Below are positions 4,620 to 5,199 of a stretch of DNA of 5,199 bases, piece by piece. Position numbers and translations under genes: made by a program. The DNA is from an uncultured Anaerotruncus sp. GTDB taxonomy: Bacteria; Bacillota; Clostridia; Oscillospirales; Ruminococcaceae. The DNA lies in assembly GCA_910586875.1 (NCBI GenBank), contig CAJUJI010000174.1, positions 1-5,199 on the forward strand, read 5' to 3'. Under the pieces are notes generated by a model that did not search any database, was not told the origin of the DNA, and worked only from the letters and a program-made list of their open reading frames with translations. How positions within the stretch are numbered: the stretch's first letter is position 1; every line of letters begins with the position of its first letter.

Positions 4620-5105
4620 ATGGCAACCGTCCAATCCTACCGCCGCGAGCAGGCCGCTGCTTATGCGGCACAGTGGGCGCTTTCCCGCAACCCGCGCTAT
4701 TTTTCGTTTAATGGAATTGGCGGCGACTGCACCAATTTTGTTTCCCAGTGCATTTATGCGGGCTGTGGTGTGATGAACTATACCCGCGATACCGGCTGGT
4801 ATTATAATAGCCCTTCCGACCGCGCCGCCGCCTGGAGCGGCGTTTCTTACCTCTACCGGTTCCTGATCACCAACACCAAAGCGGGTCCCTTTGCAAGCGA
4901 AACAGACGCTGCTCAACTGCAAATTGGCGATGTTGTACAGCTGGGCCATGCAAACGGGCATTGGTACCATTCGTTGTTGGTCACCGGCTTTCAGGAAAAT
5001 GGCCTGTTGGTGTCTACCCACTCGTTCGACGCATACCAGCGGCCGCTTTCCAGCTATCTTTTTGAGCAGGCGCGATTTTTGCATATCGAGGGTTTTCGAC
5101 ACTGA
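4620..5105 (+). CDS. Putative amidase-domain (Amidase_6-like) cysteine hydrolase
   Basis: A 161-residue protein matching the putative amidase domain (Amidase_6, NlpC/P60-like fold). Residues 1-20 contain the usual Y-R-x2-A-x2-YA-x2-W lead-in helix. The catalytic cysteine is expected at C37 in GGDCTNFVSQCIYAG (34-48), the catalytic histidine at H117 in WYHSLLVTG (115-123), and THSFDAYQRPLSSY (133-146) is the family's closing motif. GDVVQLGH (103-110) is also typical. No signal peptide or membrane segment is visible, although many relatives are exported, so it may act in the cytoplasm or leave by an unusual route. Members are thought to cleave or bind peptidoglycan-type peptides, but few have been tested. 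AAGGAGG (4604-4610) is 9 bases before the ATG. Co-transcribed with the PAP2 gene, which fits a cell-envelope role. Two further cysteines, C44 and C49, lie near the active site. Confidence 0.88.
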   Translation: MATVQSYRREQAAAYAAQWALSRNPRYFSFNGIGGDCTNFVSQCIYAGCGVMNYTRDTGWYYNSPSDRAAAWSGVSYLYRFLITNTKAGPFASETDAAQLQIGDVVQLGHANGHWYHSLLVTGFQENGLLVSTHSFDAYQRPLSSYLFEQARFLHIEGFRH

Positions 5106-5137
5106 TATTTGTTTTTTGTGCCTTAAATATTTTACTG

Positions 5138-5155
5138 AATCCACAAAGGATTTTT
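5138..5155 (+). terminator. Possible weak terminator after the amidase gene
   Basis: AATCC (5138-5142) pairs with GGATT (5148-5152) around ACAAA, with five T in a row (5151-5155) spanning the 3' arm and its tail. It is 32 bases after the stop codon. The five-base stem is short, so termination may be leaky. No better hairpin lies between the gene and the window end. Confidence 0.4.
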
Positions 5156-5191
5156 AAAAAATTTGTCGCTTTTTTGCGGAATCGTACATTG

Positions 5192-5197
5192 TATAAT
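5192..5197 (+). promoter_or_regulatory. -10 box of a possible promoter at the right edge
   Basis: A perfect TATAAT lies two bases from the window end, downstream of the weak terminator. At 17-base spacing the -35 position would be CTTTTT (5169-5174), which is poor, and the TG upstream is one base too close for a true extended -10. It probably belongs to a gene outside the window, but this is uncertain. Confidence 0.35.
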
Positions 5198-5199
5198 GC

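Noticed and set aside
4482..5144. Minus-strand open frame of 220 codons opposite the amidase gene
   Set aside because: The sense strand has a complete Amidase_6-type gene with a strong ribosome site; the antisense product has no recognisable domain.

Overview
The window looks like a chromosomal segment from a Gram-positive anaerobe of the class Clostridia, most likely the Oscillospiraceae/Ruminococcaceae. This rests on strong AGGAGG-type ribosome sites, sigma-A promoters with near-consensus boxes, mid-range GC (mid-50s percent by eye), the gene families present, and a GC-rich hairpin block between genes of a kind I associate with that family. The genus cannot be fixed from the sequence alone. 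Six complete genes are supported, and no RNA gene, CRISPR array, transposase or prophage gene is visible.

Left part, minus strand (1-2561). An operon reads leftwards from a near-consensus promoter at 2533-2561. Its first gene (1402-2496) is a stand-alone relative of the C-terminal half of cyanobacterial AgrE/ArgZ and of archaeal ornithine cyclodeaminase (TIGR00300 family). The second (980-1375) is a small TPR protein, 26 bases downstream. A GC-rich intrinsic terminator at 945-970 closes the operon. A FadR-type GntR regulator (94-780) follows with its own promoter at 850-878. The palindrome TTGTAGGACAA lies just downstream of that promoter, and a 10/11 copy lies beyond the end of the gene at 16-26. 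This suggests autoregulation plus control of an unseen gene to the left.

Middle, plus strand (2699-4016). A TTGACA-N17-TACAAT promoter drives a 307-residue protein that joins an N-terminal SWIM zinc finger (CxC...CxH) to a C-terminal DUF4132-like region. Two interleaved inverted repeats overlap its -10 box and leader. The 367-base gap after it holds a hairpin-rich, non-coding repeat element with imperfect inverted ends (about 3754-3927), then a 12-bp intrinsic terminator (3985-4016).

Right part, plus strand (4026-5199). A PAP2-family membrane phosphatase and an Amidase_6-type putative cysteine amidase form a tight two-gene unit (18-base gap), plausibly concerned with envelope lipid carriers and cell-wall peptides. 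A weak terminator and the start of another promoter region follow at the right edge.

Most of this is ordinary housekeeping or accessory sequence. The best leads are the SWIM-DUF4132 fusion with its structured leader, the lone ArgZ-C-like enzyme paired with a TPR protein, the duplicated GntR operator, and the hairpin repeat element.
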